A stretch of 63,691 bases of DNA. It comes from an uncultured Bacteroidales bacterium. Its GTDB lineage: Bacteria; Bacteroidota; Bacteroidia; Bacteroidales; FEN-979. How positions within the stretch are numbered: the first letter of the stretch is position 1; each line of letters starts with the position of its first letter. Below are positions 25,179 through 35,545 of this stretch, piece by piece. The notes beneath the pieces were generated by a model. That model ran no database searches. It was given only the letters and a program-made list of their open reading frames with translations, and was not told where the DNA came from. The position numbers and the translations under genes are program-made. Where the stretch lies: contig CAIYJU010000013.1 of NCBI GenBank assembly GCA_903926565.1, positions 1 to 63,691 of the forward strand. Reading direction: 5' to 3'.

Positions 25179-27461
25179 ATGAATCTAACCAAAGGAATAT
25201 CTGCCTTACTACTCATCATTACTTTTTTCGCTGTTCCGACCGGGCCGCTTCTCGCTCAGAATGGATCCATCCGTGGTTTCATTTATGAGCAGGAAACCGG
25301 AGAGCCGGTTTTATTCACCAATGTTTACCTCTTTAAAACATCCATTGGCGCAACCTCTGATGCAAATGGTTATTTTGCCATTACTAAAATTCCACCCGGT
25401 GAGTATTTTCTCATGGTCACGTATGTTGGATATGATACGCTAAAAATTCCCGTCACAGTTAAAGCCAACGATCTTCAGTCGAAAAAGCTATATCTGAAAC
25501 AATCGACAGTTCAACTGAGTGAAATAAACATTTCTGCTGCTCACCAGGATAAGGTAAGAGAAACGCAAACGAGCATCATCAAAATTACCCCAAAAGAGAT
25601 TCAGTCCATCCCGTCCATTGGCGGCCAGCCCGACCTCGCTCAATACCTGCAGGTTCTGCCAGGCGTTGTTTTCTCAGGCGACCAGGGCGGCCAATTGTAT
25701 ATCCGTGGCGGCCCCCCGATTCAGAACAAGGTATTGTATGATGGCATGATCGTTTACAACCCGTTTCATTCCATCGGACTTTTTTCTGTTTTTGATGTTG
25801 ACATTCTAAAGAACGTAGACGTTTATACCGGAGGATTTGGTGCTGAATACGGCGGGCGGCTATCCTCGGTAATGGATGTCACCACCCGCGACGGGAACAA
25901 GAACCGGCTCGCAGGGAAGTTCGATATCAGCACTTTTGGCGCCAAAGCACTCCTTGAAGGGCCCATTCATAAACAAAAAAATCAGGATGATTTCAGTGCA
26001 ACCTTTCTGTTGTCGGTCAAAAATTCATACCTGGAACAATCCAGCAAAATCTTCTATACTTACATTGATGAAAACGGGCTTCCCTATAATTACCTGGATA
26101 TTTACGGAAAGATCGCTCTCAATGCACCGAATGGCAGCAAGGTCAATCTCTTTGGGTTCAATTTTTCCGACCAGGTTCAATACAAGGTACTTCAGGATTA
26201 TAACTGGAAATCTTACGGCGGAGGCCTTACTTTTCTGGCGATTCCCGGGCAGAGTTCCGTGCTGATCGAAGGCAACTTCGCGTTTTCAAACTACAGGGTA
26301 GAAATGGTGGAGACCAACCAATCTCCAAGATCAAGTTCCATAGCCGGTTTCAATGGCGGATTGAATTTTACCTATTTTTTCGGAAAGGATGCACTAAAAT
26401 GGGGGCTTGAGCTCTCAGGATATAAAACAACCCTGGAGTTGAAAAACAGTGTCAACAGAACAATCGGCGGCGATCCCCAGAACTCTACGGAAGTAGCCGT
26501 CTTTGGCAAATACAAGTGGATGTTCGGCAAATTTATTATTGAACCCGGATTAAGATTCCAGTACTATGCCTCCATCTCTGCGGCCTCACTGGAGCCACGG
26601 CTTGCCGTCAAATACAATGTTGCTAAAACTTTTCGTTTGAAAATGGCAGCAGGGATGTACTCTCAGAACCTGATAAGTACCACGCTCGACAAGGATGTCG
26701 TGAACCTCTTCTATGGATTCATTACCAGCCCGACAAATGTGCTGCAAAAATGCAATCAGGTTGTTCTCGGAACGGAATTGGATATTTTACCCAATCTGTC
26801 GGTAAACATTGAAGGATACTACAAATATTATCCTATGCTGACTACCCTTAACAGGAACAAAATTTATGATGACAACAACGAAAACGCCAAAATTCCCGAC
26901 TACTACAAAAAAGATTTTGTTTATGAAACAGGGGATGCAGAAGGCGTCGATTTTTCCGTAAAATACGACTATAAAAAGATTCACTTCTGGGTGACCTATT
27001 CTCTTGGTTTTATCCACCGCAACGACACAAAGTACACTTTTGTACCACCCTACGACCGCCGGCACAACCTGAATATTGTTTCAACGATTAACTGGGGGAA
27101 ACGAAATGACTGGGAACTTGATGTGAGATACAACTTTGGCTCGGGATTCCCGTTTACACAAACAGGCGGGTTTTATGAACAGATTTACTTTGCCAACATG
27201 GGAACTGATTATACAACCGCAAACGGTTCGCTTGGGATACTCTATGCTGACTATAATAAAGGGAGGCTCCCCTATTACAGCCGTCTCGACTTCAATGTAA
27301 AAAAGAGTTTTTTCCTCGGCAAAACGACCAAACTGGATATCAACCTTAGTGTGACCAACACGCTCAATCAGCAGAATATTTTCTATTTCGACCGTATTAC
27401 CTATACCCGTATCGACCAAATGCCGATCATGCCAAGTCTTGGTATAAGTTTCAGCTTCTAA
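25179..27461 (+). CDS. TonB-dependent receptor with N-terminal carboxypeptidase-regulatory-like domain
   Basis: 760 residues. It has a signal peptide to about residue 27 (LLAQ), a CarboxypepD_reg-like domain (about 30-115, SIRGFIYEQETGEPVLFTNV) and a plug (about 125-235) with GGQLYIRGGPPIQNKVLYDG and EYGGRLSSVMDVTTRDG. A barrel follows, ending MPIMPSLGISFSF. It lacks the DEVVVTAxG signature of SusC and has no SusD partner. Such receptors import siderophores, cobalamin or other scarce ligands, but no ligand-specific neighbour is present. A small lipoprotein gene follows after 10 nt and may be an accessory. Confidence 0.87.
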   Translation: MNLTKGISALLLIITFFAVPTGPLLAQNGSIRGFIYEQETGEPVLFTNVYLFKTSIGATSDANGYFAITKIPPGEYFLMVTYVGYDTLKIPVTVKANDLQSKKLYLKQSTVQLSEINISAAHQDKVRETQTSIIKITPKEIQSIPSIGGQPDLAQYLQVLPGVVFSGDQGGQLYIRGGPPIQNKVLYDGMIVYNPFHSIGLFSVFDVDILKNVDVYTGGFGAEYGGRLSSVMDVTTRDGNKNRLAGKFDISTFGAKALLEGPIHKQKNQDDFSATFLLSVKNSYLEQSSKIFYTYIDENGLPYNYLDIYGKIALNAPNGSKVNLFGFNFSDQVQYKVLQDYNWKSYGGGLTFLAIPGQSSVLIEGNFAFSNYRVEMVETNQSPRSSSIAGFNGGLNFTYFFGKDALKWGLELSGYKTTLELKNSVNRTIGGDPQNSTEVAVFGKYKWMFGKFIIEPGLRFQYYASISAASLEPRLAVKYNVAKTFRLKMAAGMYSQNLISTTLDKDVVNLFYGFITSPTNVLQKCNQVVLGTELDILPNLSVNIEGYYKYYPMLTTLNRNKIYDDNNENAKIPDYYKKDFVYETGDAEGVDFSVKYDYKKIHFWVTYSLGFIHRNDTKYTFVPPYDRRHNLNIVSTINWGKRNDWELDVRYNFGSGFPFTQTGGFYEQIYFANMGTDYTTANGSLGILYADYNKGRLPYYSRLDFNVKKSFFLGKTTKLDINLSVTNTLNQQNIFYFDRITYTRIDQMPIMPSLGISFSF

Positions 27462-27471
27462 AACCAACAAC

Positions 27472-27888
27472 ATGAAAAAAATGAATAAAATCCCAGCTTT
27501 AGCAATGTTGCTGATTATCATTGCATTTTCAGGGTGTGCCAAAGAGTCGGACACCACGACAGACACTGCCAATCGTGACGCATTTATCGGAACATGGATG
27601 GTCAGCGAGACCTGGACCAAGCTATCGTATGAAGTGAAAATCTATGCCGACCCAAACTCCTCAAACGGAGTATTTATCTCAAATTTCGGTAATGCGGGAG
27701 TGGACAGCACGCCGGCCGGGGCAGAAGTTAACGGAAATTCAATTGTTCTGGATGCCAACCAGTACATCTCCGTTGAACTGAAAATCAATGGTTCAGGAAC
27801 GTTATCAGGCACAAAAATCAACTGGAGTTACACACTTGAATACGGCGCAAACGTAATTCAGGCGGTGGCTGTATACACCAAAGTATAG
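27472..27888 (+). CDS. Small lipoprotein, probably co-transcribed with the TonB receptor
   Basis: 138 residues with a lipobox (LLIIIAFSGC, Cys at residue 22) followed by a Thr/Asp-rich linker and a compact domain of alternating beta strands (FIGTWMVSETWTKLSYEVKI, YISVELKINGSGTLSG). The fold resembles lipocalin-like or TonB-receptor-associated lipoproteins of Bacteroidota, but I cannot assign a family. It starts 10 nt after the receptor stop, suggesting a receptor-lipoprotein pair at the outer membrane. Confidence 0.7.
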   Translation: MKKMNKIPALAMLLIIIAFSGCAKESDTTTDTANRDAFIGTWMVSETWTKLSYEVKIYADPNSSNGVFISNFGNAGVDSTPAGAEVNGNSIVLDANQYISVELKINGSGTLSGTKINWSYTLEYGANVIQAVAVYTKV

Positions 27889-28266
27889 TCACTTTTTTCC
27901 CGTGATCTTTTTTTGCCGTGCTTCAATCAGCGCAATAACTTTTTCGTACATCCTGGAATAATTGTCGGGATTTTGCCGGTAATGCATGAAATTCTGATCG
28001 TACCGTTCAGGGCTGATATGGTATTTCCTGAATATGCCCGTGTAATAAAAGTCCAGTCTATGCCTTGACGACACCCCTCTGTTGCGATCCAGGAGCAAAG
28101 CCCCTTCAATAACATGAACATCAGCCAGAATGAGTATCATTTTCTCCGGCGAAATCAGTGAATCCTTAGAAATTACAAATGGCACTTCAGGATTGTCCTT
28201 TTTCTGACTGCAGGAAAGGAGTGTTGAGCATAGCAGGAATAAAATGCCGAATCGGGCAGTCATCAT
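27889..28266 (-). CDS. DUF4296 family lipoprotein
   Basis: 125 residues with a lipoprotein signal (LFLLCSTLLSC, Cys about 19). The domain SPEKMILILADVHVIEGALL is the recognisable DUF4296 motif, followed by YYTGIFRKYHISPERYDQNF. The function is unknown for the family, which is restricted to Bacteroidota. Its start overlaps the stop of the OmpH-like gene by 4 nt, making it the last gene of the recQ operon. It abuts the convergent lipoprotein gene with no spacer. Confidence 0.78.
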   Translation of the reverse strand: MMTARFGILFLLCSTLLSCSQKKDNPEVPFVISKDSLISPEKMILILADVHVIEGALLLDRNRGVSSRHRLDFYYTGIFRKYHISPERYDQNFMHYRQNPDNYSRMYEKVIALIEARQKKITGKK

Positions 28267-28973
28267 TTTTTTCTTTGCTCATATTCTTTGTTAAGCTCCT
28301 CGAGCACCGATTTCGTGATATCCATCGTGTCGTTGGATACAAGGATCTCGCCTCCTGCTTTATAGCCCATGATGTAATCGAACTGGTACTGACGGTTGAA
28401 CCTCTTCAGAAAAGCAGTCACACTGTCAACCAACTGCAGATTCATATTCATCTCCTGTTCGGCCACCTGCTGGGTATAGCGTTCCTTCTTCTGCATCAGC
28501 AACTGCTGCTTCTGCATTAATTGTTCATAAATCACCTTGGCTTTCTCTTCCGGGATCGAATTTGAGGACATCTGGCGCTGAAAGTCATTTGCTTCCTTTT
28601 CAAGGGCAGCCTGCTCAGCCAGCACCTCCGTTTGCAGTCTCTTTCCGGTACCCTCAAGAGCCCTGCGAAGAACCTTGACATACTCGTAATGCGTATTCAG
28701 GCTGTCAATATTGACAAAAACGACCGACAACTGTTTCCCGGCCGATTTCTGAACTGCCAGGGGAGGTGACGATACATTCGTACTGCGGCCCGTGAAATGA
28801 AGGGCATACAATACAATCAGACCCAACAGCAGGGCCACCCCAAGGACTGTATTAAAATTAAAGACAAAGAATGGCGGCTTAACCGGCTGTGCAACTGCCA
28901 CTGGTTCCGCACCCCGGAAAGGGGTTTCCACTTCCTGAACTGATTCAGGGATTTCGATATTTTCTTCCTGCAT
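28263..28973 (-). CDS. OmpH/Skp-like membrane-anchored coiled-coil protein
   Basis: 236 residues. A cytoplasmic N-terminus of about 30 residues and one membrane segment (about 38-60, VLGVALLLGLIVLYALHF) precede a periplasmic domain. That domain has the OmpH start KQLSVVFVNIDSLNTHYEYV and a long helical coiled coil rich in Gln/Glu/Lys (about 110-190). It ends DYIMGYKAGGEILVSNDTMD, as in Skp/OmpH chaperones. Unlike classic Skp it is anchored rather than released by signal peptidase. A periplasmic chaperone for outer-membrane proteins is the likely role. It is 10 nt downstream of recQ. Confidence 0.8.
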   Translation of the reverse strand: MQEENIEIPESVQEVETPFRGAEPVAVAQPVKPPFFVFNFNTVLGVALLLGLIVLYALHFTGRSTNVSSPPLAVQKSAGKQLSVVFVNIDSLNTHYEYVKVLRRALEGTGKRLQTEVLAEQAALEKEANDFQRQMSSNSIPEEKAKVIYEQLMQKQQLLMQKKERYTQQVAEQEMNMNLQLVDSVTAFLKRFNRQYQFDYIMGYKAGGEILVSNDTMDITKSVLEELNKEYEQRKK

Positions 28974-28983
28974 GTTAATTTGA

Positions 28984-31185
28984 TTAATTTCCGAGTTCTG
29001 ACATGAATTTTATACGCATCAGCCTGATCTCCTCTTCGGTAAACTCATCTTCGCCCAGATCTGTCAGGGCATCCTCGATGGAGTCGGACTCTGCTTTGCG
29101 GAAGTATTCAAAAATTTCTTCCTGGTGGTATGGGTCGACAAATTCGTCGATGTAATACTTAATATCAATTTTTGTTCCGGAGCCAACGATACTTTCCATC
29201 TCAGTTATCAACTCGTCGAAGCTCAGGTTTTTTGCCAGTGCAATATCTTCCAGCGCCACTTTGCGGTCGATGCTTTGGATGATAAAGACTTTGATTCCTG
29301 ATTTATTCACAACTGATTTCACGACCATGTCCATAGGCCGGATGATCTCATTTTCTTCAACATAATCCTTAATCAGGGAAAGAAAGGGCTTTCCATACTT
29401 GAGTGCCTTGCCCGACCCTACACCGGTAATCTGCTTCAATTCGTCAAAGGTAACCGGATACTGAATGGCCATATCCTCCAGCGAGGGATCCTGAAAAATG
29501 ACAAACGGCGGCAGTTTCTCTTTGCGCGCGATCTCCTTCCTGAGATCTTTCAACAGGGCAAACAACGTTTTATCTGCCGTACTGCTTTTGGATCCGAGCG
29601 CCTCAAAAAGCTCTTCCTCCTCCGGGTTTTCAAAATCGTGGTCATCAACAAGCATGACCGAATGGGGACTTTTCAGAAACTGGGTCCCTTCAGGACTGAT
29701 CTTCAGAAGGCCATAGTTCTCAATATCCTTGGTAAGGAGTCGTTCAATCAGGGTCTGCCGGATAACGGCATTCCAGAACTTCTCATCACGGTCGGCGCCT
29801 TTTCCAAAAACATCAAGCTTATTGTGTTTATAGGATTTGATGGTTGCCGCACTCTTACCAAGTATGATGTTGATAATGTGTTTGTTTTTAAATTGCTGTT
29901 TAACAGCTAATACCGTTTCAAGGACAAGCTGAACATATTGCTTTCCTTCAAATTTTTTCTTTGGATGCATACAGTTGTCGCAGTTCTGACAGTTATCTTC
30001 AGTGTAGATCTCTCCAAAATAGTGCAGCAGTTGCTTACGCCGGCAAACCGACGATTCGCTGTAGGATACAGTTTCCATCAGAAGTTGCTTGGCAATCTCC
30101 TGCTCTGCCACGGCTTTACCCTTAAGAAACTTTTCAAGTTTCTGGATATCATCGTAACTATAAAAAGCGATACAATTACCTTCTCCGTCGTCGCGTCCGC
30201 TGCGCCCGGTTTCCTGGTAGTAGCCTTCAAGGCTTTTGGGCATGTCGTTGTGGATGACAAAGCGGACATCCGGCTTGTCAATTCCCATACCAAAAGCGAT
30301 GGTGGCCACGATCACATCAACCTCTTCCATGAGGAATTTATCCTGGTTCTGGCGACGGGTTGTCGCATCAAGGCCTGCATGGTAAGGCAATGCTTTAATT
30401 CCGTTAACCACGAAACTCTCTGACAATTCCTCCACTTTCTTTCTGCTCAGGCAATATACAATACCTGATTTTCCTGCGTGACCCTTGATATATTTGATGA
30501 TATCCTTGGTAACATTCTTCGATTTGGCCCGAACCTCGTAGTAGAGATTTGGCCTGTTGAAGGATGAGAGGAAAACAGAAGCATCAAGCATGTTGAGGTT
30601 TTTCTGAATATCCTGCTGTACCTTCGGGGTTGCAGTTGCAGTGAGGGCAATAACAGGGACCTTCTGTCCGATTGCATCGATGATAGGCCTCAGTCTCCTG
30701 TATTCAGGCCTGAAATCATGGCCCCATTCTGAAATACAGTGTGCTTCATCAATGGCATAAAATGATATCTGGATATTCTGAAGAAATTCGATATTTTCCT
30801 CCTTGGTGATGGTCTCAGGCGCTACGTAAAGCAATTTGGTATTGCCATTGACAATATCCTGTTTAACCTGGGCGATCTCCTGTTTCGTCAGGGAGGAGTT
30901 CATGAAATGGGCAACATTGTTCTCAGTTCCGAAACTCCTGATGGAATCAACCTGGTTTTTCATCAGTGCAATCAAAGGAGAAACGATGATTGCAGTTCCC
31001 GGTTTCATCATTGCCGGCAGCTGGTAACACAAAGATTTTCCACCTCCGGTTGGCATGATCACAAACGTATCATTATTGGCCAAAACACTTCGGATAATAG
31101 CCTCCTGATTACCCTTAAAGCTATCATAGCCAAATACTTTCTTCAACACTTCAAACAACTGATGCTCGTCCTTTTTGGCCGCCAT
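28984..31185 (-). CDS. recQ: ATP-dependent DNA helicase RecQ
   Basis: 733 residues, longer than E. coli RecQ by about 120 residues at the C-terminus, as is common in Bacteroidota. Walker A MPTGGGKS (44-51), Walker B with AIDEAHCISEWGHDFRPEYR (about 143-162), and motif VI YQETGRSGRDDG are present. The zinc-binding region has CRRKQLLHYFGE and CQNCDNC. A winged-helix region and an HRDC domain (about 530-620, PVTFDELKQITGVGSGKALK) follow, then an acidic tail (EDALTDLGEDEFTEEEIRLM). It unwinds recombination intermediates 3'-5'. It heads an operon with the OmpH-like and DUF4296 genes, an unrelated-looking combination. Confidence 0.94.
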   Translation of the reverse strand: MAAKKDEHQLFEVLKKVFGYDSFKGNQEAIIRSVLANNDTFVIMPTGGGKSLCYQLPAMMKPGTAIIVSPLIALMKNQVDSIRSFGTENNVAHFMNSSLTKQEIAQVKQDIVNGNTKLLYVAPETITKEENIEFLQNIQISFYAIDEAHCISEWGHDFRPEYRRLRPIIDAIGQKVPVIALTATATPKVQQDIQKNLNMLDASVFLSSFNRPNLYYEVRAKSKNVTKDIIKYIKGHAGKSGIVYCLSRKKVEELSESFVVNGIKALPYHAGLDATTRRQNQDKFLMEEVDVIVATIAFGMGIDKPDVRFVIHNDMPKSLEGYYQETGRSGRDDGEGNCIAFYSYDDIQKLEKFLKGKAVAEQEIAKQLLMETVSYSESSVCRRKQLLHYFGEIYTEDNCQNCDNCMHPKKKFEGKQYVQLVLETVLAVKQQFKNKHIINIILGKSAATIKSYKHNKLDVFGKGADRDEKFWNAVIRQTLIERLLTKDIENYGLLKISPEGTQFLKSPHSVMLVDDHDFENPEEEELFEALGSKSSTADKTLFALLKDLRKEIARKEKLPPFVIFQDPSLEDMAIQYPVTFDELKQITGVGSGKALKYGKPFLSLIKDYVEENEIIRPMDMVVKSVVNKSGIKVFIIQSIDRKVALEDIALAKNLSFDELITEMESIVGSGTKIDIKYYIDEFVDPYHQEEIFEYFRKAESDSIEDALTDLGEDEFTEEEIRLMRIKFMSELGN

Positions 31186-31208
31186 TTTTTGACTTGGATT
31201 AATTTTAG

Positions 31209-31216
31209 TACTTTTG
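31209..31216 (+). promoter_or_regulatory. Candidate -7 promoter element for kdsD (TACTTTTG)
   Basis: Exact TAnnTTTG match on the + strand, 94 nt before the GTG at 31311, within the 125-nt divergent gap. Confidence 0.35.
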
Positions 31217-31257
31217 TTCAGGGCAAGCTGGTCTGTGACTTTTTATGCTCCTATATA

Positions 31258-31265
31258 CAAATGTA
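31258..31265 (-). promoter_or_regulatory. Candidate -7 promoter element for recQ (TACATTTG, minus strand)
   Basis: Exact TAnnTTTG match on the - strand, 72 nt before the recQ ATG. The two divergent elements are only about 40 bp apart and their transcripts would overlap. Confidence 0.4.
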
Positions 31266-31310
31266 GGTATAAACGATTGGAAATAAACAAACATTTATAA
31301 AATAAATTGT

Positions 31311-32279
31311 GTGCCGAAAAACAATAAAACATTAAAAACGCTGGCAATCAGCATAATAACAGATGAAGCAGCTGCAATCACAAATTTAATAAAGTCTGTT
31401 GATTCTGGATTTTTTAACTGCATAGACCTGATTCTTCATTCAAAAGGGCGGGTAATTGTCACGGGGATTGGTAAAAGTGCCATCATCGGGCAGAAAATAG
31501 TTGCTACCTTCAACTCTACCGGGACTCCTTCCAGTTTTTTACATGCAGCGGATGCCATCCACGGCGACCTCGGCACGATTCAAAAAGAAGATATCGTCAT
31601 TTGCATCTCCAACAGCGGTGAGACCCCGGAAATCAAAATCCTGGTTCCATTACTTAAAGAATATGGCAGTTCCCTGATTGCCATGGTCGGGAACATCAAC
31701 TCTTTTCTTGCAAAACAGGCAAACTGTGTTATCAACACAACTGTAGCGAAAGAGGCTTGCCCCCATAATCTGGCTCCTACATCCAGCACGACAGCGCAGC
31801 TGGTGATGGGCGACGCGCTGGCTGTTTGTTTACTCGAAGCCCGTGGCTTCACCTCCGGTGACTTTGCCAGGCTGCATCCCGGCGGAGCGATCGGCAAACA
31901 ACTTTATCTGAAAGTCAGTGACCTTTACTCGGGGAATATGGCACCGCTGGTGAAACATGATGACACCATAAGGAAGGTCATCATCGAGATCTCCTCCAAG
32001 CGACTGGGCGCTACTGCCGTGCTCAGGGGGAACACCCTGATCGGGATCATTACTGACGGTGATCTTCGCAGGATGCTTGAAAAAAACAGTGACATCACCA
32101 AACTGTGTGCTACCGATATCATGTCAGAAAACCCGCGTACCATCGCAGCCGACACCCTTGCCGTAAATGCCCTTTCCGTCATGCGTGAAAACAACATTAC
32201 ACAGTTACTGGTAACCGAAAAGAACAAGTACAAGGGGGTCATCCACCTTCACGATATCCTGCGTGAAGGAATCTTATAA
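31311..32279 (+). CDS. kdsD: Arabinose-5-phosphate isomerase (KpsF/GutQ/KdsD family)
   Basis: 322 residues from a GTG. It has an N-terminal SIS domain (about 30-180) with GRVIVTGIGKSAIIGQKIVA, the FLHAADAIHGDLG stretch and CISNSGETPEI, then two CBS domains (about 205-322). It interconverts ribulose 5-phosphate and arabinose 5-phosphate, the first step to Kdo for lipopolysaccharide. LptB lies 2.5 kb downstream on the same strand, consistent with an LPS role. I see no better ATG start nearby; the GTG keeps the full SIS domain. Confidence 0.9.
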   Translation: MPKNNKTLKTLAISIITDEAAAITNLIKSVDSGFFNCIDLILHSKGRVIVTGIGKSAIIGQKIVATFNSTGTPSSFLHAADAIHGDLGTIQKEDIVICISNSGETPEIKILVPLLKEYGSSLIAMVGNINSFLAKQANCVINTTVAKEACPHNLAPTSSTTAQLVMGDALAVCLLEARGFTSGDFARLHPGGAIGKQLYLKVSDLYSGNMAPLVKHDDTIRKVIIEISSKRLGATAVLRGNTLIGIITDGDLRRMLEKNSDITKLCATDIMSENPRTIAADTLAVNALSVMRENNITQLLVTEKNKYKGVIHLHDILREGIL

Positions 32280-32280
32280 A

Positions 32281-34761
32281 ATGAAAAGACTGGCATTTCT
32301 TTGTTTCTGCCTGATTTATCTTCCTTATGCTCTTTTTGCGCAGGTGACCAAAATCATGGGTTCTGTGCATGACAGTGCAACAAAGGAGGCCATCCCATTT
32401 GTAAATATCATTATTCCCGGAACTACCATAGGAACCCTGACCGATTTTAACGGAAATTTTGACCTTGAATTCAAACAACAGGCGGACTCCATCCGGGCAT
32501 TTTTGATCGGTTATGGCCAAATAACAAAAAGTATTCAAAGAAACCAGTTTCAAACGATTGATTTCGGGCTGTTACCTCAAAACCTCAACCTTCCCGAGGT
32601 CACCATAAAATACCAGGGGAACCCGGCCGAAATGCTGATCAGAAAAGTCATCAGGAACAAGGATAAAAACACCCTGCAGGCGTTCAATTCATATCAGTAT
32701 GAAGCTTATACAAAAATTCAGCTTGATGCAAACAACATCAGCGAAAAGTTTAAGAACCGAAAACTCCTCAGGCAGTTTGACTTTGTGTGGAATTATATCG
32801 ACACCTCCACCCTGAACGGAAAATCCTTCCTGCCGGTTTTTATCACGGAGACCATGTCGGAGGTCTACTTCAGGAAATCGCCCAAGGCAAAAAAAGAGAT
32901 TATCACGGCATCGCTGATCTCAGGTCTGGAAAACACCAGTGTTTCGCAGTTTTTCGGCCATTTGTCAGAGCAGGTCGACATTTATAAAAATTTCATCCCG
33001 CTCTTTGAGAAGAACTTTGTAAGCCCGGTGGCCGATTTTTCAATCGATTATTACAAATTCTATCTTGTCGACAGCTCATTTTTATCCGGGAAATGGTGCT
33101 ATCATATCATGTTCAAACCGCGACGGAAGCAGGAGCTCGCCTTTTCCGGAAATCTTTGGATCAACGACACCTCCTTCGCCGTAAAAAAGTTTGAAATGCG
33201 CATTGCTGACGATGCCAATGTCAACTTCATCAATGACCTGGAAGTGGCGCAGGAGTTTGAATGGACCGACAATCTGTTCTGGATGATGACCAGGGATGTT
33301 TTGAATGCTGATTTCAACATCCTCGATAATTCAAAAAAGACACTCGGCTTTTATGGGCACCGCACTTCCTTATACCGGAATTTTCAATTTGACATTCCTG
33401 AGAATAAAAAGTTCTTTCATGTTTCCAATGATGTGTTCATCGATCCCGATGCATCGGCAAAGCCCAAAGAATACTGGGAACAAAGCAGGCCTGAAAAGCT
33501 TAATTCCAGGGAACAGGGCATTTACACCATGGTTGACTCGGTAAAATCAATGCCGGTTTTCAAAACCTATACCGACATAATCTATGGGATTTTTACAGGG
33601 TACCTGAGCTGGGGCAAGGTTGAACTGGGTCCATACTCCAAACTCTTCAGTTACAATGGCACAGAAGGCGCACGTTTCCGGTTCGGCATGAGAACATCCA
33701 ACAGTTTCAGCAAGACCATCCAGGTTGGAGGATATGTTGCCTATGGAACCCTTGACCAGACATTCAAATATGGCGGCGACGTTATCTACATGCTGAGTAA
33801 AACCCCGCGCAGGGACCTGACAGCCAGTTACAAATATGACATTGAACAACTTGGCCTGAGTCCGACAGCATTTTCAACAGACAACCTCCTTTCGTCGCTT
33901 TTTCATAAAGGGCCGAATAACAAACTGACCATGGTACGGGAATATCGCCTGGCATATGAGCATGAATGGTACCTCGGCCTGATTAACAGGGTTCACCTGA
34001 TTCACCGGGAGTTGTTTCCGCTGGGGTCAACAGAATTCATCGTTTTTCCGGACACCAGAAAAGATCCGCAGTTCATGAACTCCATTTATACATCTGAAAT
34101 TCAGATCGATACCCGGGTTTCATTTCACGAACGCTTCCTTGCTGCTGAATTTGCAAGGATAACGGTCAGTTCCATTTATCCGATTGTCCAGCTGAGTTAT
34201 ACCTATGGGATGCCTAATGCCTTTAAAAGCGATTATGAATATCACAAGTTGGTTTTAAATGTATCACAGTGGTTTCATTTTGCAACCATCGGATGGTCAA
34301 AATACCTGGTGGAAGCAGGAAAAATATGGGGAACCCTTCCCTACCCCCTGCTGAGAATTCATGATGGAAATCAAACTTTTTTTTATGACGACTATTCATC
34401 AAACCTGATGAATTACTATGAATTTGCCAGTGATACCTGGGTCAGTGCGAGTTATACCCATCATTTTAATGGATTATTGTTCAACAGGATTCCCCTGATC
34501 CGTAAACTGAAATGGCGGGAAGTCGCCCACGTTCAGGTTGTTTACGGCACGCTTACCCAAGCGAATGCAACATATTCGGTATTCCCGGATAACATGCGTT
34601 CCTTTGCACAAAAACCCTACTGGGAAGCTGGTGCGGGAATCGAGAACATATTTAAAATTGTCAGGATCGATGCGGTTTGGCGGATGAGTCACCTGCAGGA
34701 TCAGGGCAACAGTCATGTATCAGGATTTGGAATATTCGTATCTTTATTCTTTTCTTTCTAA
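32281..34761 (+). CDS. DUF5686 / carboxypeptidase-regulatory-like outer-membrane protein
   Basis: 826 residues from the ATG at 32281, directly after the kdsD stop. It has a signal peptide to about residue 20 (ALFAQ) and a CarboxypepD_reg-like beta-sandwich (about 22-110, [20 protein letters not shown]). A long DUF5686 region follows with [15 protein letters not shown], and then a predicted barrel ending [13 protein letters not shown]. These proteins are common and conserved in Bacteroidota, but their role is unknown. TonB-plug features are lacking, so it is not a TonB receptor. The promoter element for lptB overlaps its stop codon. Confidence 0.82.
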   Translation: MKRLAFLCFCLIYLPYALFAQVTKIMGSVHDSATKEAIPFVNIIIPGTTIGTLTDFNGNFDLEFKQQADSIRAFLIGYGQITKSIQRNQFQTIDFGLLPQNLNLPEVTIKYQGNPAEMLIRKVIRNKDKNTLQAFNSYQYEAYTKIQLDANNISEKFKNRKLLRQFDFVWNYIDTSTLNGKSFLPVFITETMSEVYFRKSPKAKKEIITASLISGLENTSVSQFFGHLSEQVDIYKNFIPLFEKNFVSPVADFSIDYYKFYLVDSSFLSGKWCYHIMFKPRRKQELAFSGNLWINDTSFAVKKFEMRIADDANVNFINDLEVAQEFEWTDNLFWMMTRDVLNADFNILDNSKKTLGFYGHRTSLYRNFQFDIPENKKFFHVSNDVFIDPDASAKPKEYWEQSRPEKLNSREQGIYTMVDSVKSMPVFKTYTDIIYGIFTGYLSWGKVELGPYSKLFSYNGTEGARFRFGMRTSNSFSKTIQVGGYVAYGTLDQTFKYGGDVIYMLSKTPRRDLTASYKYDIEQLGLSPTAFSTDNLLSSLFHKGPNNKLTMVREYRLAYEHEWYLGLINRVHLIHRELFPLGSTEFIVFPDTRKDPQFMNSIYTSEIQIDTRVSFHERFLAAEFARITVSSIYPIVQLSYTYGMPNAFKSDYEYHKLVLNVSQWFHFATIGWSKYLVEAGKIWGTLPYPLLRIHDGNQTFFYDDYSSNLMNYYEFASDTWVSASYTHHFNGLLFNRIPLIRKLKWREVAHVQVVYGTLTQANATYSVFPDNMRSFAQKPYWEAGAGIENIFKIVRIDAVWRMSHLQDQGNSHVSGFGIFVSLFFSF

Positions 34762-34766
34762 TTTTG
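34759..34766 (+). promoter_or_regulatory. Bacteroidota -7 promoter element (TAATTTTG) overlapping a stop codon
   Basis: Exact TAnnTTTG match whose first three bases are the TAA of the DUF5686 gene, 39 nt before the lptB ATG at 34806. Confidence 0.5.
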
Positions 34767-34805
34767 CCGGCCGGAAAGATCATCCGCCTCTCTAAAACTC
34801 ACTGC

Positions 34806-35528
34806 ATGATTCTCAGGACCGAGAAAATAGTTAAAAAATACAGGAAACGCACTGTTGTAAATGAAGTTTCCATCGAACTTAACCAGGGAGAAATCGTTGG
34901 ATTGCTGGGTCCGAACGGAGCAGGGAAGACAACTTCCTTTTATATCATTGTCGGGCTGATCAAGCCCTTGTCGGGATCTGTTTTTCTTGATGACATAGAC
35001 ATCACCAAAGAGCCCATGTACAAAAGGGCACAGCGGGGCATCAGTTACCTGCCCCAGGAGGCTTCCATTTTTCGGAAACTCAGCGTTGAGGATAACATAA
35101 AGTCAATTCTTGAATTCACAGGTCTTACCAGGGATATGCAGCGGGAGCGCCTTGAAAAATTACTTGATGAATTCGGGCTGCAACATGTACGTAAAAGCCT
35201 GGGGATCACCTTATCAGGCGGTGAACGCCGGAGATGTGAGATTGCCCGTTCGCTTGCTGTTGACCCGAAGTTTGTCTTACTTGACGAACCATTTGCCGGG
35301 ATTGACCCGATTGCAGTCGAAGATATCCAGCAGATTGTTACCAAACTGAAAGAAAAAAACATCGGTGTGCTGATTACCGATCATAATGTTCATGAAACCC
35401 TCTCCATCACCGACAGGGCATATCTTTTATTTGAAGGGTCGATCCTGATGGCCGGAACCGGTCAGCAACTGGCAGACGATCCGCATGTGCGTAAGGTTTA
35501 TCTCGGACAGAAATTTGAATTGCGTTAA
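34806..35528 (+). CDS. lptB: LPS export ABC transporter ATPase LptB
   Basis: 240 residues, the normal LptB length, from the ATG at 34806 ([12 protein letters not shown]). Walker A GPNGAGKT (35-42), Q-loop [12 protein letters not shown], signature LSGGERRR and Walker [15 protein letters not shown] are all present. The Q-loop sequence and [20 protein letters not shown] are characteristic of LptB among ABC ATPases. It powers LPS extraction by LptFG and transport to the outer membrane. The LptF/G-type permease at 192 is a likely partner. The frame upstream of 34806 overlaps the previous gene and is not conserved. Confidence 0.93.
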   Translation: MILRTEKIVKKYRKRTVVNEVSIELNQGEIVGLLGPNGAGKTTSFYIIVGLIKPLSGSVFLDDIDITKEPMYKRAQRGISYLPQEASIFRKLSVEDNIKSILEFTGLTRDMQRERLEKLLDEFGLQHVRKSLGITLSGGERRRCEIARSLAVDPKFVLLDEPFAGIDPIAVEDIQQIVTKLKEKNIGVLITDHNVHETLSITDRAYLLFEGSILMAGTGQQLADDPHVRKVYLGQKFELR

Positions 35529-35545
35529 GGAGACTGTTACTCCGG

